A DNA stretch of 64,000 nt, from contig NC_088297.1 of NCBI RefSeq assembly GCF_032854445.1, forward strand, positions 17,993,127 through 18,057,126, written 5' to 3'. This document shows positions 44,910 to 55,498 of the stretch, in pieces. A program made the translations under genes and the position numbers. How positions within the stretch are numbered: the stretch's first letter is position 1; each line of letters begins with the position of its first letter. The notes below the pieces were generated by a model. That model searched no databases and had not been told where the DNA came from. It worked only from the letters and a program-made list of their open reading frames with translations. Origin of the DNA: Liolophura sinensis (taxonomy: Eukaryota; Mollusca; Polyplacophora; Chitonida; Chitonidae).

Positions 44910-47900
44910 TGAGTGAATGAATGATTATGGTTTTACGCCACATCGGAAATTTTTCAGCCATATCGTGTCGAGAACATGCTTTAATATATAAATCAGTATA
45001 GGGTTTTAAAGAAGAGAATGAGAACATATAAATCAAATATAAAGGACACACGTGTTTAAAACCCATTAAAACCATCAAACCTGAGTTAATTTTTTAAAAA
45101 ATTCTAATGTGTATATATAAACAAGAAATAACGTAAAAACAGTTATATCTGATAATATAAACCTATACATTTTAAGTAATCAATAACAGCATCACCAGCG
45201 ACGCTGTCAAATAAGGCAAATATAGAGTTGACCGTGTAGAATCTTTGCCGAATATAAGCAAAGTCTACTCAGTCAACAAGGATGTGTTTGATGCCGTATT
45301 TGGAACTACATCCAACACACTCAGGGGCACTGCTCCCTTCCAGGATAATATTGTGTGTTAGACGAGAATGCCCAATACGGCACCTTCTTAAAACTACTTG
45401 GTCTCTGCGAGAGATTTGACAAGTGTAGGCATTGTAGCCAATGACAGGATGGATGGCATGCAGTTTATTGTGGATCTGCAAGTCCCATTCACCCTGCCAA
45501 AGGCGACGAATATATTTAAGAATATTAGACTTCACGTCAGTATTAGGGATTTTAACCCGAGATACAGGTATATATAGGGTAGCTTTCGCTTAACTGTCCA
45601 CGACTGTGTTTCCATGGATACCAGTGTGACTTGGTATCCAACAGAATATAATACCTTTACCTCTTTTAATTAGTTTTCGGTGTTTCGAGACATGCCAAGA
45701 GTATAATTATTGTAGCCAATGACAGGATGAATAGCATGCAGTCTGTTATGAACCTATAAGATCCATTCACCTGCCAAAGGCGACGAATATATTTAAGAAT
45801 ATTAGACTTAAAATCAGTATACGGGATTTTAATGGGTTTGTTAACACCAGCTTTCGCCTCCCTGTCTACGACAATATACCAATATGCCAATATGAGGTTC
45901 TAAATGCACCAAGGCTGTGGTTCTAAAAGCACTCTGGCTGAGTCTCAAATCTTGATGATGAATCGGATCCAACATTTTAATATACGACTTCCTAGCGGAA
46001 CCGTAAATGGTGGATCCATAGTCCGATTTAGACCTCACCAGAGAACGATATAAATTAAGTAAAACTGATCGGCCAGCGCCCCAATCGGTGCTAAACACGA
46101 CCTTAATTATACCGAGAGCCCTTGTACATTTAGCTTTAAGAATTTTAATATGGGGTATAAAAGATAATTTATTATCAAATATAACCCCTAAAATTTTGTT
46201 TCTCCAACAATTTTCACTGGTTCACCATAAAAATTAATTTCAGGGTCTAGATGGAGTTTCTGTTTATTGCAAAAATGCATACAGACGGTTTTAGACGTAG
46301 AAAATCTAAAACCATTGGCAACTGCCCATTTCTCGATCTTACTGAAACAAAGCTGCAGTTGCCGCTCGATGTTATTCATATTTTTACCAAGGTAGCATAA
46401 GAGGAAACCATCTACATATAATGAACCCTCTGTGTCAGATGTCAATGCTTTAGCCAAACTCTTAATTTTTATGCTAAACAGTGTTGGTGAAAGGATACTG
46501 CCCTGGGGTACACCCATCTCCTGCTCATGTTAGCCAGAGAGAGTAGACCCCAGCCATACTTTAAAATTACGATGAAATAAAAATTCAAATATAAATAAAG
46601 GTAAGCGACCCTTTAATCCCATATGTAAAAGGTCTTCCAAAGTACCATATTACTATGTGGTGTCGTAGGCCTTTTCAAGGTAGGGAAAAATCTAAAGTAT
46701 ATCGACCTTGACGAAAACCAAATTGAATATTAGATAAAAGCTTTTTGGATTCAAGAAACCAAACAAGTTTATCGTTTATCATCCGTTCCATAGTCTTACA
46801 GACGCAACTGGTAGAGCTATAGGACGGTAATTATTTGGATCGGTATGATCCTTGCGCGGTATAGGACCCGGGATAATACACGCCTTCCTCCTTGCTGGCG
46901 GGAAATTACCAGTCGTTCAAATTTCATTAAGCAAGTCCAAGAGAGTCTCAAGTGGCTCAGATAGTAAATGGTTCAGAAGCTTATAATATGTATTATCCGG
47001 GCTACACGCAGTATCATATGCCTTTTCCAATAAAGTTTTAGACTTCTCAATCGAAAACGGTTGATTACAATCTTCTAAATTATTAGAAGAAAAGGGCAAT
47101 TTTATGTTCTCCTTTTGTTTTTTAACATGCTCATATTCAGCGGTGTAATTCTCTGCAGAAGAATTCTGAGATACTGTTTCAGCTAGTTTATTGGATATAT
47201 CAGACGGAGATGTTAATTAGGTGTCTGCAATTCTTTAATGCTGAACTTTGGCTTTATTGTTTTGGGCCTTAAGTTTCTGAACCATGTTCCAGACCTTACC
47301 CATGGGTGTTTTTGACATAATGCCTAAAACAAAATTTCGCCAACAAGATCGTTTCTTGGACTTTAGTAAACGCCGAGCCTTAGCTCTAAATACACAAACC
47401 TGATTTAAGTTATTATTATTAGGAAAATGATGAAATCCGCGATCGTCCCTTTACGATCCTTTATGGCTCTGCCACGGTCATTATCATACCAGGGCTTACT
47501 TTTGGACTTCGAATTTTTCGAGGTCTTTGGTATGGTTCTATCGGCTGCTGTTAATACAAGTTCATTAATTTTAAGAAAGGCTCAGCAGCAGCATTGAGAC
47601 TCTCTGGTGTGATATCAGCCTCACAGAACATCTCAAATGCGACCCGATCTGATTCATCGAATTTCCACCTAGCTACACGTTCTAAAGAATTAGAAGTGAT
47701 ATGCTCTAGGATAATAGGAAAATGGTCACTACCACAAAGATCGTCATGCACCTTCCAAGAAAAATCTGGCAGAAGTGATGGATCCGTAATAGTAAGATCG
47801 ATAGCAGAATAAGTGCCGTTACCCGGATGTAAATAGGTATTAGAACCATCATTGAAATAACTTAGTTCTTCCTTACATAAGAAGTCTTCCACTATCTTGC

Positions 47901-48546
47901 CCTTATTATTTATGTTATTACTGCGCCATAGAGGGTTATGGGAATTAAAATCTCACATTATAATAAACGGTTTCGGCAACTGTTCTGTAAGATTATGTAA
48001 TTGAGAAGCTGACAAAGAAGTGTACGGAGGAATATACACCGAACATAATGTGACTGTTTCATATAATGAAACACGAACGGCCACAGCCTGAAGCTCTGTA
48101 TGGAGAGCAACAGGGCTGTGGATAATACTGTTATTTATGAATATTGAGGAGCCGCCTGCAGGTCGCTCTTCTTCTTTTGAATAAATACTATATAATGAAT
48201 AATTTTTAAGAGTGATTTTATCTTTGTCAGATGTCTTCAGGTGAGTTTCCTGAAGACACAGGGCAATTGGATTTAAAGATTGAACTAGCTGTGTTATTTC
48301 AATAAAATTTACCTTAAGACCTCGACAATTCCATTGTATAATTTTGTCATATATTGCCATTATGGAGGAAGACGTATTGGGGATTTATGTCTTGACCGAG
48401 GACGACCCTTTTTGGGAGATCTACTAGGAGATCTAGAGAGAAGATATGAGCCTATTATATTCACTGGGCTCACACAGGTGAGCTCTAGGTTAGCCTACAA
48501 GCTTCCTTAGTGGTCCTATTCCTATCACCCCGGAAACCCCACGTGG
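44910..48546 (-). mobile_element. LINE family 1, copy 3 (ORF1 deleted)
   Basis: Minus strand, both ends present: the tail starts at 44910 and the family 5' end (CCCACGTGGGGTTTCCGGGG) lies at about 48530-48546. The 5' leader joins directly to the last codons of ORF1 at about 48440, so the ORF1 body is missing. Endonuclease 48360-47551 (WNCRGLKVNFIEITQLV, QETHLKTSDKDK, SDHFPII); RT 47099-46188, with VPQGSILSPTLFSIKI; thumb 46098-45841; RNase H C-terminus 45890-45269. The RT box reads YVDG, not YVDD. Confidence 0.85.
45269..45890 (-). pseudogene. Duplicated RNase H C-terminal segment in LINE copy 3
   Basis: The segment SNILKYIRRLWQ...AIHPVIGYNAY is present twice, at 45380-45535 and (more decayed) 45680-45810, in the same orientation. 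The N-terminal RNase H Asp block is missing between thumb and this segment. Confidence 0.7.
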
Positions 48547-48751
48547 GCAGATTGATTGACTCTGAGTACTATGCCACTCAGTCTGCAGCGATGAGCAGAT
48601 TAAATCTTGTTACCTTATTTACTTACCTAAATCTTGTTAAATCTTATTTACATACGTGTTATTGTTGATAATGAATCATCAAAATATAGAAAACGCGTAA
48701 GTGAACATTCACTGAGTTCTACATAGTTATATAAATTTGTTGACCACGGTG

Positions 48752-49665
48752 GTGGACTAAGCATCCCCTAGGCCTTGATCCTTTGAACTGCTTTCATGTG
48801 ATGAAATTTTGAGTAATTCTGGACCAGCGACGCCTAATATATTGCATTGTCATGTTTTTTCACCCAGTTCTGCTAAAGTGATGGTGCTACATGTAGGGGT
48901 GGGGCTGGGGGTAGCGGTAGGTGATTTCCCACTGCTTAAATATTTACATGAACAGTTAGAATAAAAACCTTAACTAAGGTAAATAGAAATGTGGCCGTTT
49001 TATTGCAGTTGCGTGCGCCGATGTGCCAAGTATCACACTGTCACTACTCTGGTTTTACCTTCTATTTATTTATTTGATTGGTGTTTTACACCGTACCTAA
49101 GAATATTTCACTTATACGACGGCGGCCAGCATTATGGTGGGAGGAAACCGGGCAAGGCCCGGGGGAAACCCACGACTATCCGCAGGTTGATGGAGGACCT
49201 TCCCACTTAAGGCCTTTTACCTTCTACGCTTAGAGACTGTTATATTTGCCATGTAAGTATTACACGTGACGTTGCTCTGGATATACTTGCTATGCTGTAC
49301 GCCTTTTGTGGTACTCTATTCCTGTATAAACCGGGATTCGCTGGTCCTTTTGCATTGTTTTAATGTTATTGTATTTTAAATGTTATGACAACACAGCTTT
49401 TTGAGAAAATCTAGACCAGTGACACATACTAAATTGCAGTTAACATCACTGCTTTCTTTACCTAATTCTACTTAAGCTATGGTTCCAGGAGGGCGCGCTA
49501 TTTGCTACTATTTATGCATTTACATGAACAGTAAGAATAAAACCCTGACTGAGGTAAATTGACAAGAGGCCTTAATTCACCGGCTACGTGTGACCATTTG
49601 CCAACTATCATACAGAGCAACTATCTGCTCTGGATTTGCTCGCTATGCTGTACGTCCTTTAAAGT
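48752..49665 (+). repeat. Interspersed repeat A, two adjacent copies
   Basis: The first copy (48752-49063, resuming after 49226) has TTTACATGAACAGTTAGAAT, a CTAAGGTAAA block and TATCACACTGTCACTACTCT. The second (about 49240-49665) has TTTACATGAACAGTAAGAAT and GACTGAGGTAAATTGACAAG. A SINE splits the first. Confidence 0.7.
49064..49214 (-). mobile_element. SINE type A, 5'-truncated, 11-bp TSD
   Basis: TTTTACCTTCT flanks it at 49053-49063 and 49215-49225. It has the body and tail only, ending at the GGAAGG block. A short insertion into repeat A. Confidence 0.9.
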
Positions 49666-49802
49666 ATTACCTTAGCAATATTCGCTGTGCATGCATAATA
49701 ACACAATAAGAAAATCGCAGACATGAGAAAGAAGCTGCAATTTAATTCCTGTAAGTGAAGGCAGTTGCTACTATAATGATGTTTCCGGTGTGTATGGCTT
49801 AC

Positions 49803-49900
49803 CTTCTCCAAGTGATTCCATGCGGGAGGCAATAGTGACGCTTTCTCCAAAAAGGCAATATCTCGGCATTTTACACCCAACGATGCCAGCAACGACTGGT
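49803..49900 (-). pseudogene. Guanylate cyclase exon: late catalytic segment
   Basis: It encodes [20 protein letters not shown] followed by [12 protein letters not shown], ending before gtaagc. In active cyclases this block reads ...GDTVNTASRMES; here the Asp is Glu and the conserved Asn is Thr, while the following Arg is kept. The best acceptor (CCAAG, exon from 49900) gives the wrong phase for the preceding exon. A second AG (exon from 49895) restores phase at the cost of two residues. Confidence 0.78.
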
Positions 49901-49962
49901 CTTGGCCAACAAATAGTGTAGCAAAAAACGTAACTAATGTCTTAAATAAAGTTATATCATGG

Positions 49963-50217
49963 TTGCTAAGATTGGTATTTAGCGCCGTAACTAGATCCTG
50001 TGTATTATTTGACGATTCCAATCAACGGCACAAGTTATTACTGCAAGAACTTGTATCCCAAGGTTATTCCATCAAACGTCTTCACTCTAAGTTTCTGAAG
50101 TTTTTCAGTGAGTGTAGTTCTCTGTATAATAAAGCAAATGTGGACAGAGTGTCCAGAATCTCTGGCACTCGCCTTCATGTGCTCTCTTTCAAAGTCTTTT
50201 CAAAGTCTTTGATATGA
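49963..50217 (+). pseudogene. Short retroelement C-terminal fragment
   Basis: It encodes RHKLLLQELVSQGYSIKRLH and KFLKFFSECSSLYNK, matching 36800-36922. Probably the end of a Penelope-like ORF; it overlaps the region just upstream (in the cyclase direction) of the late cyclase exon. Confidence 0.4.
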
Positions 50218-50283
50218 CCCGACTGGGATTTCATTCCGGTGTTTCCCCGACTTAGAGGAGACTGCCCTAACTAGGCCATCGTA

Positions 50284-51135
50284 TGAATGAATAAATTAAT
50301 GATTATGGCTTAACGCCACATCGGCAATATTTCAGCCATATCGTGGCGAGAACAAGGTGAAAACACGAGACGGTTAAGGTTTTCGACACAATAGTGAGAA
50401 CATCAGAAACAAAACAAAAAGTTCAGACATGTTTAAAATCAGATAAGACAAAACCAAAAGTTTGAACTTGAAAACCATCATATTTTAAAAATAGTATATC
50501 TAGAAATCTATACGTATGGCCCTCAAATATTTTATGACAACATCACCAGCGATGGTGTCAAACAAATCATGTACTGAGTTGACTGCGTGGAATCTTTGCC
50601 GAACATGGGCAAAGCCCACACAGTCAACCAGGATATGTTTCATGCCATATTGGGCATTACATCCAACACACAGGGGAGCACTGTGAGTTAGACGGGAATG
50701 CCCAAATAGGGCACCTTGTTAAAACGACTTGGTCTCTACGAGACTTTTCGTTAGTATAAGTATTGTAGCCAATGACAGGATGAATAGCATGCAGTTTATT
50801 CTAACAAATTATTAAAAGAAAAGGCAAAATGCAATTTTGTTTTCTCCTTTTGCTTTTTAATATGCTGAATCTCAGCGGAGGATTTCTCACACAGAATCAG
50901 AGGATCTTGCAAGACCAACACGCCCTCAGCCACCAGGATCCCGTCCTCGGAGATCACGGGTCGCAACCCACGGCAAACAGGTCGCTTCCCAGTTACCTCT
51001 CCCATAACCTAGAAGATGTGAGCCTATTATATTCACCCGGTTCACACAGGAGAGCTCCAGGTTAGTCGCCTTACATGCCAAGCTTGACTAGAGGGCTGAG
51101 GTCCTATTCTTATCACCCCCGAAACCCCACGGGGG
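50284..51135 (-). mobile_element. LINE family 1, copy 5 (internally deleted)
   Basis: The 3' tail and RNase H end (50284-50800) are joined to a short piece of the RT entry region (about 50805-50890), then directly to the family 5' leader (50900-51135, ending CCCCGAAACCCCACGGGGG reversed). Nearly all coding sequence is missing although both element ends remain. Confidence 0.8.
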
Positions 51136-51218
51136 AGTAGTACTTATGTTAAGTCTGTGTGACTGTGACCTGTGCTTTTAGGCCTTATCGCATACAGTAC
51201 GTTCATTTCATTGGTGGT

Positions 51219-51268
51219 TTATTTATTTGATTGGTGTTTTACGCCGTACTTAAGAATATTTCACTTAT
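51219..51268 (-). mobile_element. SINE type A tail fragment
   Basis: TTTATTTATTTGATTGGTGT followed by ACGCCGTACTTAAGAATATT; only the tail remains. Confidence 0.75.
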
Positions 51269-51509
51269 ATCAGGTTTGTGTCGGAAGACTAGCTGAACTT
51301 ATGGAGACATAACAGACATATTAGAGGTTTGCGTCCAGTGAATAACTGAACTTATGGAGACATAACAGACATATTAGGTTTGTGTCAGGTGATTAACTGA
51401 ATGTGTGAGGGCTTAACACGTATAATAGGTTTCTGTCCAGTGACTAATTGTACTTATGGAGGCATAGCACACATATTAGGTTTGTGACCAGTGACTAACT
51501 GAACTTATG

Positions 51510-51906
51510 GAGAATGAATGAATGAATGATTATGGCTTAACGACACATCGGCAATATCTCAGCCATATCGTGGCGAGAACAAGTTGAAAACATGAGGCGG
51601 TGCAAGTTTTCAATACAGTAGTGAAAAGATGAAACACGAAACAAAAAAAAATTGGACATGCTTAAAATCAGATATAAAAAAAACAAGAGTTAAAACTCAA
51701 AGACCATCGCATTTTTAAAAATAGTTTATCTACAAAAACTGTATATGTAACTTTTATCTATATATATTATTAATAATTAACATTAATATTTTATCATAAA
51801 AGGCTAATAGCCCTCAAATAATTTATGACAACATCGCCAGCGATGCTGTCAAACAAATCATATACAGAGTTGACTGTGTAGAATCTTTGCCGAACATGGG
51901 CAACTC
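51510..51906 (-). mobile_element. LINE family 1, copy 6 (3' tail only)
   Basis: GAATGAATGAATGATTATGG, then ACACATCGGCAATATCTCAG, up to GTGTAGAATCTTTGCCGAAC: the last ~390 bp of the family, inserted in the minisatellite. Approximate flanking duplication CTTATGG / CTCATGG. Confidence 0.85.
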
Positions 51907-53054
51907 ATGGTGACATAACAGACATATTAGGTTTCTGTCAGGTGATTAACTGGACTTGTGGAGGCTTAACACGCATGATAGGTTTGTGTCGACTGACTAA
52001 CTGACATTGTGCAGGCATACCGCATGTATTAGGTTTATGTGGGGTGACTTACCGACATTGTGGGAGCATAACAGATGTATTAAGTTTGTGTCGGCTGATT
52101 AACTTACATTGTGGAAGCATAATAGATGTATTAGATTTGTGTGGGTTACTAACTGACATTGTGGAAGCCTAACACATGTATTAGGTTTGTGTGGGATGAC
52201 TAACTGACATTGTGGAAGAATAACAGATGTATTATGTTTGTGTGGGTTACTAAGTGACACTGTGGAAGAATAACACGTATTAAGTTTGTGTGGGTTACTA
52301 ACTGACATTGTGGAAGAATAACACATGTATTAGGTTTGCGTGGGTTACTAACTGACATTGTGGAAGAATAACACAGGTATTACGTTTGTGTGGGTTACTA
52401 ACTGACATTGTGGAAGCATAACAGATGTATTAGGTTTGTGTGGGTTACTAACTGACATTGTGGAAGAATAACAGATGTATTAGGTTTTTGTGGGATGACT
52501 TACTGACATTGTGGAAGAATAACACATGTATTAGGTTTGTGTGGGTTACTAACTGACATTGTGGAAGAATAACAGATGTATTAGGTTTGTGTGGGTTACT
52601 AACTGACATTGTGGAAGCCTAACACATGTATTAGGTTTGTGTGGGATGACTAACTGACATTGTGGAAGAATAACAGATGTATTATGTTTGTGTGGGTTAC
52701 TAAGTGACACTGTGGAAGAATAACACGTATTAAGTTTGTGTGGGTTACTAACTGACATTGTGGAAGAATAACACATGCATTAGGTTTGCGTGGGTTACTA
52801 ACTGACATTGTGGAAGAATAACACAGGTATTACGTTTGTGTGGGTTACTAACTGACATTGTGGAAGCATAACAGATGTATTAGGTTTGTGTGGGTTACTA
52901 AGTGAAATTGTGGAAGAATAACACGTATTAAGTTTGTGTGGGTTACTAAGCGACATTGTGGAAGAATAACACATGTATTAGGTTTGCGTGGGTTACTAAC
53001 TGACATTGTGGAAGTCTAACACATGTATTAGGTTTGTGTGGGTTACTAACTTAT

Positions 53055-53220
53055 ACAGAGCCTGGGGGAAAGCCACGGCCATCCGCAGTTTGCTGACAGA
53101 CCTTCTTATGTACTACCGGAGAGGAAACCTGCATGAACTGAACTTGAACTCACAGCGTTACATTGGTAGGAGGCTCCTAGGTCATTGGCCTACTCATCCC
53201 CTCGGCCACAGAGATACGTA
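53055..53220 (-). mobile_element. SINE type A, head and part of body
   Basis: On the minus strand a tRNA-like head (...GTGGCCGAGGGG, then TGAGTTCAAGTTCAG) is followed by CCTCTCCGGTAGTACATAAG and GTCTGTCAGCAAACTGCGGA. It lacks the 3' tail and lies in the minisatellite. Confidence 0.75.
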
Positions 53221-53315
53221 TTGGGTGTGTGTCCAATGACTAACTGAACTTGCGGAGGAATAACACGCATACTTGTATTAAGTTTGTTTGGTTGGGGGAG
53301 GGGTAACTAACTGAC

Positions 53316-53453
53316 CTGTGTGGAGATCGACGCGGAGTTTGAAGTGTGTTCCCAGCAGGTGGGTGATCTCCACGCTGGTGATGTTGTCCAAGAGGTCCAG
53401 GGCCATCGATCCGATCTCGGCGGCGTGACGTTTTCCGTTCCTCCGGGGCAAAC
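53316..53453 (-). pseudogene. Guanylate cyclase exon: middle catalytic segment
   Basis: 138 nt, acceptor TTCATTCAATAG, donor gtcagt. It encodes LPRRNGKRHAAEIGSMALDL, then KLRVDLHTG. It joins in phase to the exon at 57969-58261, rebuilding the Gly before LPRRNG. The usual LR.GIHTG block has Asp in place of the Gly (VDLHTG). Confidence 0.88.
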
Positions 53454-55440
53454 CTATTGAATGAAAGTAAGGAAAAGAAACCATACCAGACCCTGATAAA
53501 ACAAAATACAGAATTCTGGTCCAAGTTTGCGTGTTGATGCATATGTACTTCTATAATTTTATAAATGGTAATATTTATCGTTTATTGTACTATTTAGGAT
53601 TGTGTTAAAAGTGAAATAGTGTCGGCTGGTACTTGTTTATAGGAGAAGGTCAGGCAAGCAGCATCCCAAAGAAAAGTGATATTTAAGATTATACTTGACG
53701 AACTCGCCCTCTAGCCAAGCTGCTAAACAATACTGCATTTACCAGTAGGAATCATGCAGCTCTCAGCCCGCTGACGTCTATTCTTAGCTATCAATATAAT
53801 CAATCATACTCCCTGCCAAAATCGAATTTGGTTAGCGACACGTAATACTACAAGCCCGCACATTGATAGGTTGTAGGTCTATAATATTGCAAGGGAAATA
53901 AAATTGGGACACCTGTACGAATTCATAATGTTAAACTCCATGAGGCTGGTTTCGACGGCAAGAAGTCAACAAGTGGCATGCTGGAAAAAGGATGTGGAGA
54001 GTAATTCGTTTTACAATGCCCGCACTAACATGCGGTTAGAACAAACTACACGCAGTAACACAACCTACACTACCGTCTCAGCGAATACAGTACATTCCTT
54101 TTTTTATAACATAATTTCTTAGCATACAACACTAAATCCATATTGCCGTGAGATCATATGCTTGAAGAGATAAAATAAACTTCATTTACGGAAGATATTT
54201 TATTGTACAACGTGCGAACAATGTCAAATATGAGCTGTCAGAAATCCGGTTTAAATTAATGTCCATAGCAGTTTAGGTAACTGATTTCGCCCTTAGTCAA
54301 AACATATTGAAGTCCACCCAATATCCAACATGCCACAGTTTTTGTGTTGTTTTTTTTTTTGATAATTATGACATGACTCGAGACAATGAGTTCTAGCCGT
54401 CGGAACAGAGCCTATGCAGTTTAACATGATGAATTAGAAAGTTTTCTGTGCAAGAACCTTCCCTTAAGAACTCCCAACATATCGATGTGCACAGCTTGTC
54501 CTGTTACATGTCATTGACCAAAGGCAAATTTTGCTAAAGGGTAGAAATAGATAGATATTCCGTCAAACGCACTCACTCTTCAGTTTATACAATCTTACAG
54601 AGAGCATATATGACATTCTCCTCGCAAATCCTAAATTTTAGGAAAGCATTAAGACGGTTGGAGGGAGACATGAATCTATGCGTTGCATACCAGCTGTCAA
54701 CCAAAATGGATGTTCCAGGTCAATGATTGCAAGGCCGATTACTAAAGTACGAAATTAGGACAGAATGGTGCAAAGAGAACCAGTCAACAGTATTCAGTGA
54801 CGTTGAAAAGACACATTAATGTCGATATATTCTTGGTTAGGTTCAAAGCTTACAGTCTGGCAAAGTGTATATGTCGGGTATTATTATAGGACATAATTAA
54901 GTGTAGGTATATTATTACTTATCATATGCCTATGGGTGTTACCCGCTGGATACAAAGCCCCCTGATATTTTTTCTTATCACCATCCTCTGAACATTTTGC
55001 ACGCGCGGAACTACTTTCGCACCGAGTGACCTTTCCCTGGGAAAGCCCCGCGGTCCTTGACGGGGATTTCCATGCTGTGCTGACCTACTTACACGAACAT
55101 AAGATTTATTCTCCCTAAAATTAAGGACCAGAAAAAACTAATATATATTTTTTCCTACACTGTCTACACGCCAACATAATGGGCATAAAGTTTAAATTCA
55201 AATATTTTCGTCGTTTTTTTTTGTGTCGTCTGCTTCGTCATTGTTGGCGTCAAATTACATTCCGCAACGCTGATAGCTGTCGATGTCGATTCAGGCCAAA
55301 TTTCTAGATCGAGACGATTGCAAGTCATCTGCACATTAAGTTTTCTCCTGTAAATATTTAAATTCGCCTTTTCCTGCCGTTTTCCTTTCAAAAATTTGTT
55401 GTTGTTACTCCAGTATTTCTGGATTTCCAAACTGTTAAGC
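53454..55440. other. Intron sequence without recognised features
   Basis: Minus-strand intron of the cyclase. I see no gene, SINE or tandem repeat in this part. Confidence 0.5.
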
Positions 55441-55498
55441 TGTTTTACCTTTGGAACTGTGCTATACTGTTAGTGTTATCAGTGCAAACCACGCCATT

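Larger units (their letters stand above)
51270..53312. repeat. Minisatellite, ~50-bp unit with 450-bp higher-order period
   Basis: The unit is about AACTGACATTGTGGAAGAAT followed by AACA(C/G)ATGTATTAGGTTTGTG and TGGGTTACT. Units are regular from 52100 to 53050 and more diverged (about 60 bp, with GAACTTATGGAGACATAACA) from 51270 to 51510. The block 52099-52548 is nearly repeated at 52549-52998, nine units each. The array is interrupted by a LINE tail (51510-51906) and a SINE head (53055-53220), and its last unit ends at the splice donor of the cyclase exon at 53316. Confidence 0.92.

Noticed and set aside
52099-52776. Two identical 75-codon genes
   Set aside because: They are translations of the minisatellite and repeat because of its 450-bp period.
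51270-53050. CRISPR array
   Set aside because: Regular ~50-bp repeats without unique spacers, in eukaryotic intron sequence; this is a minisatellite.
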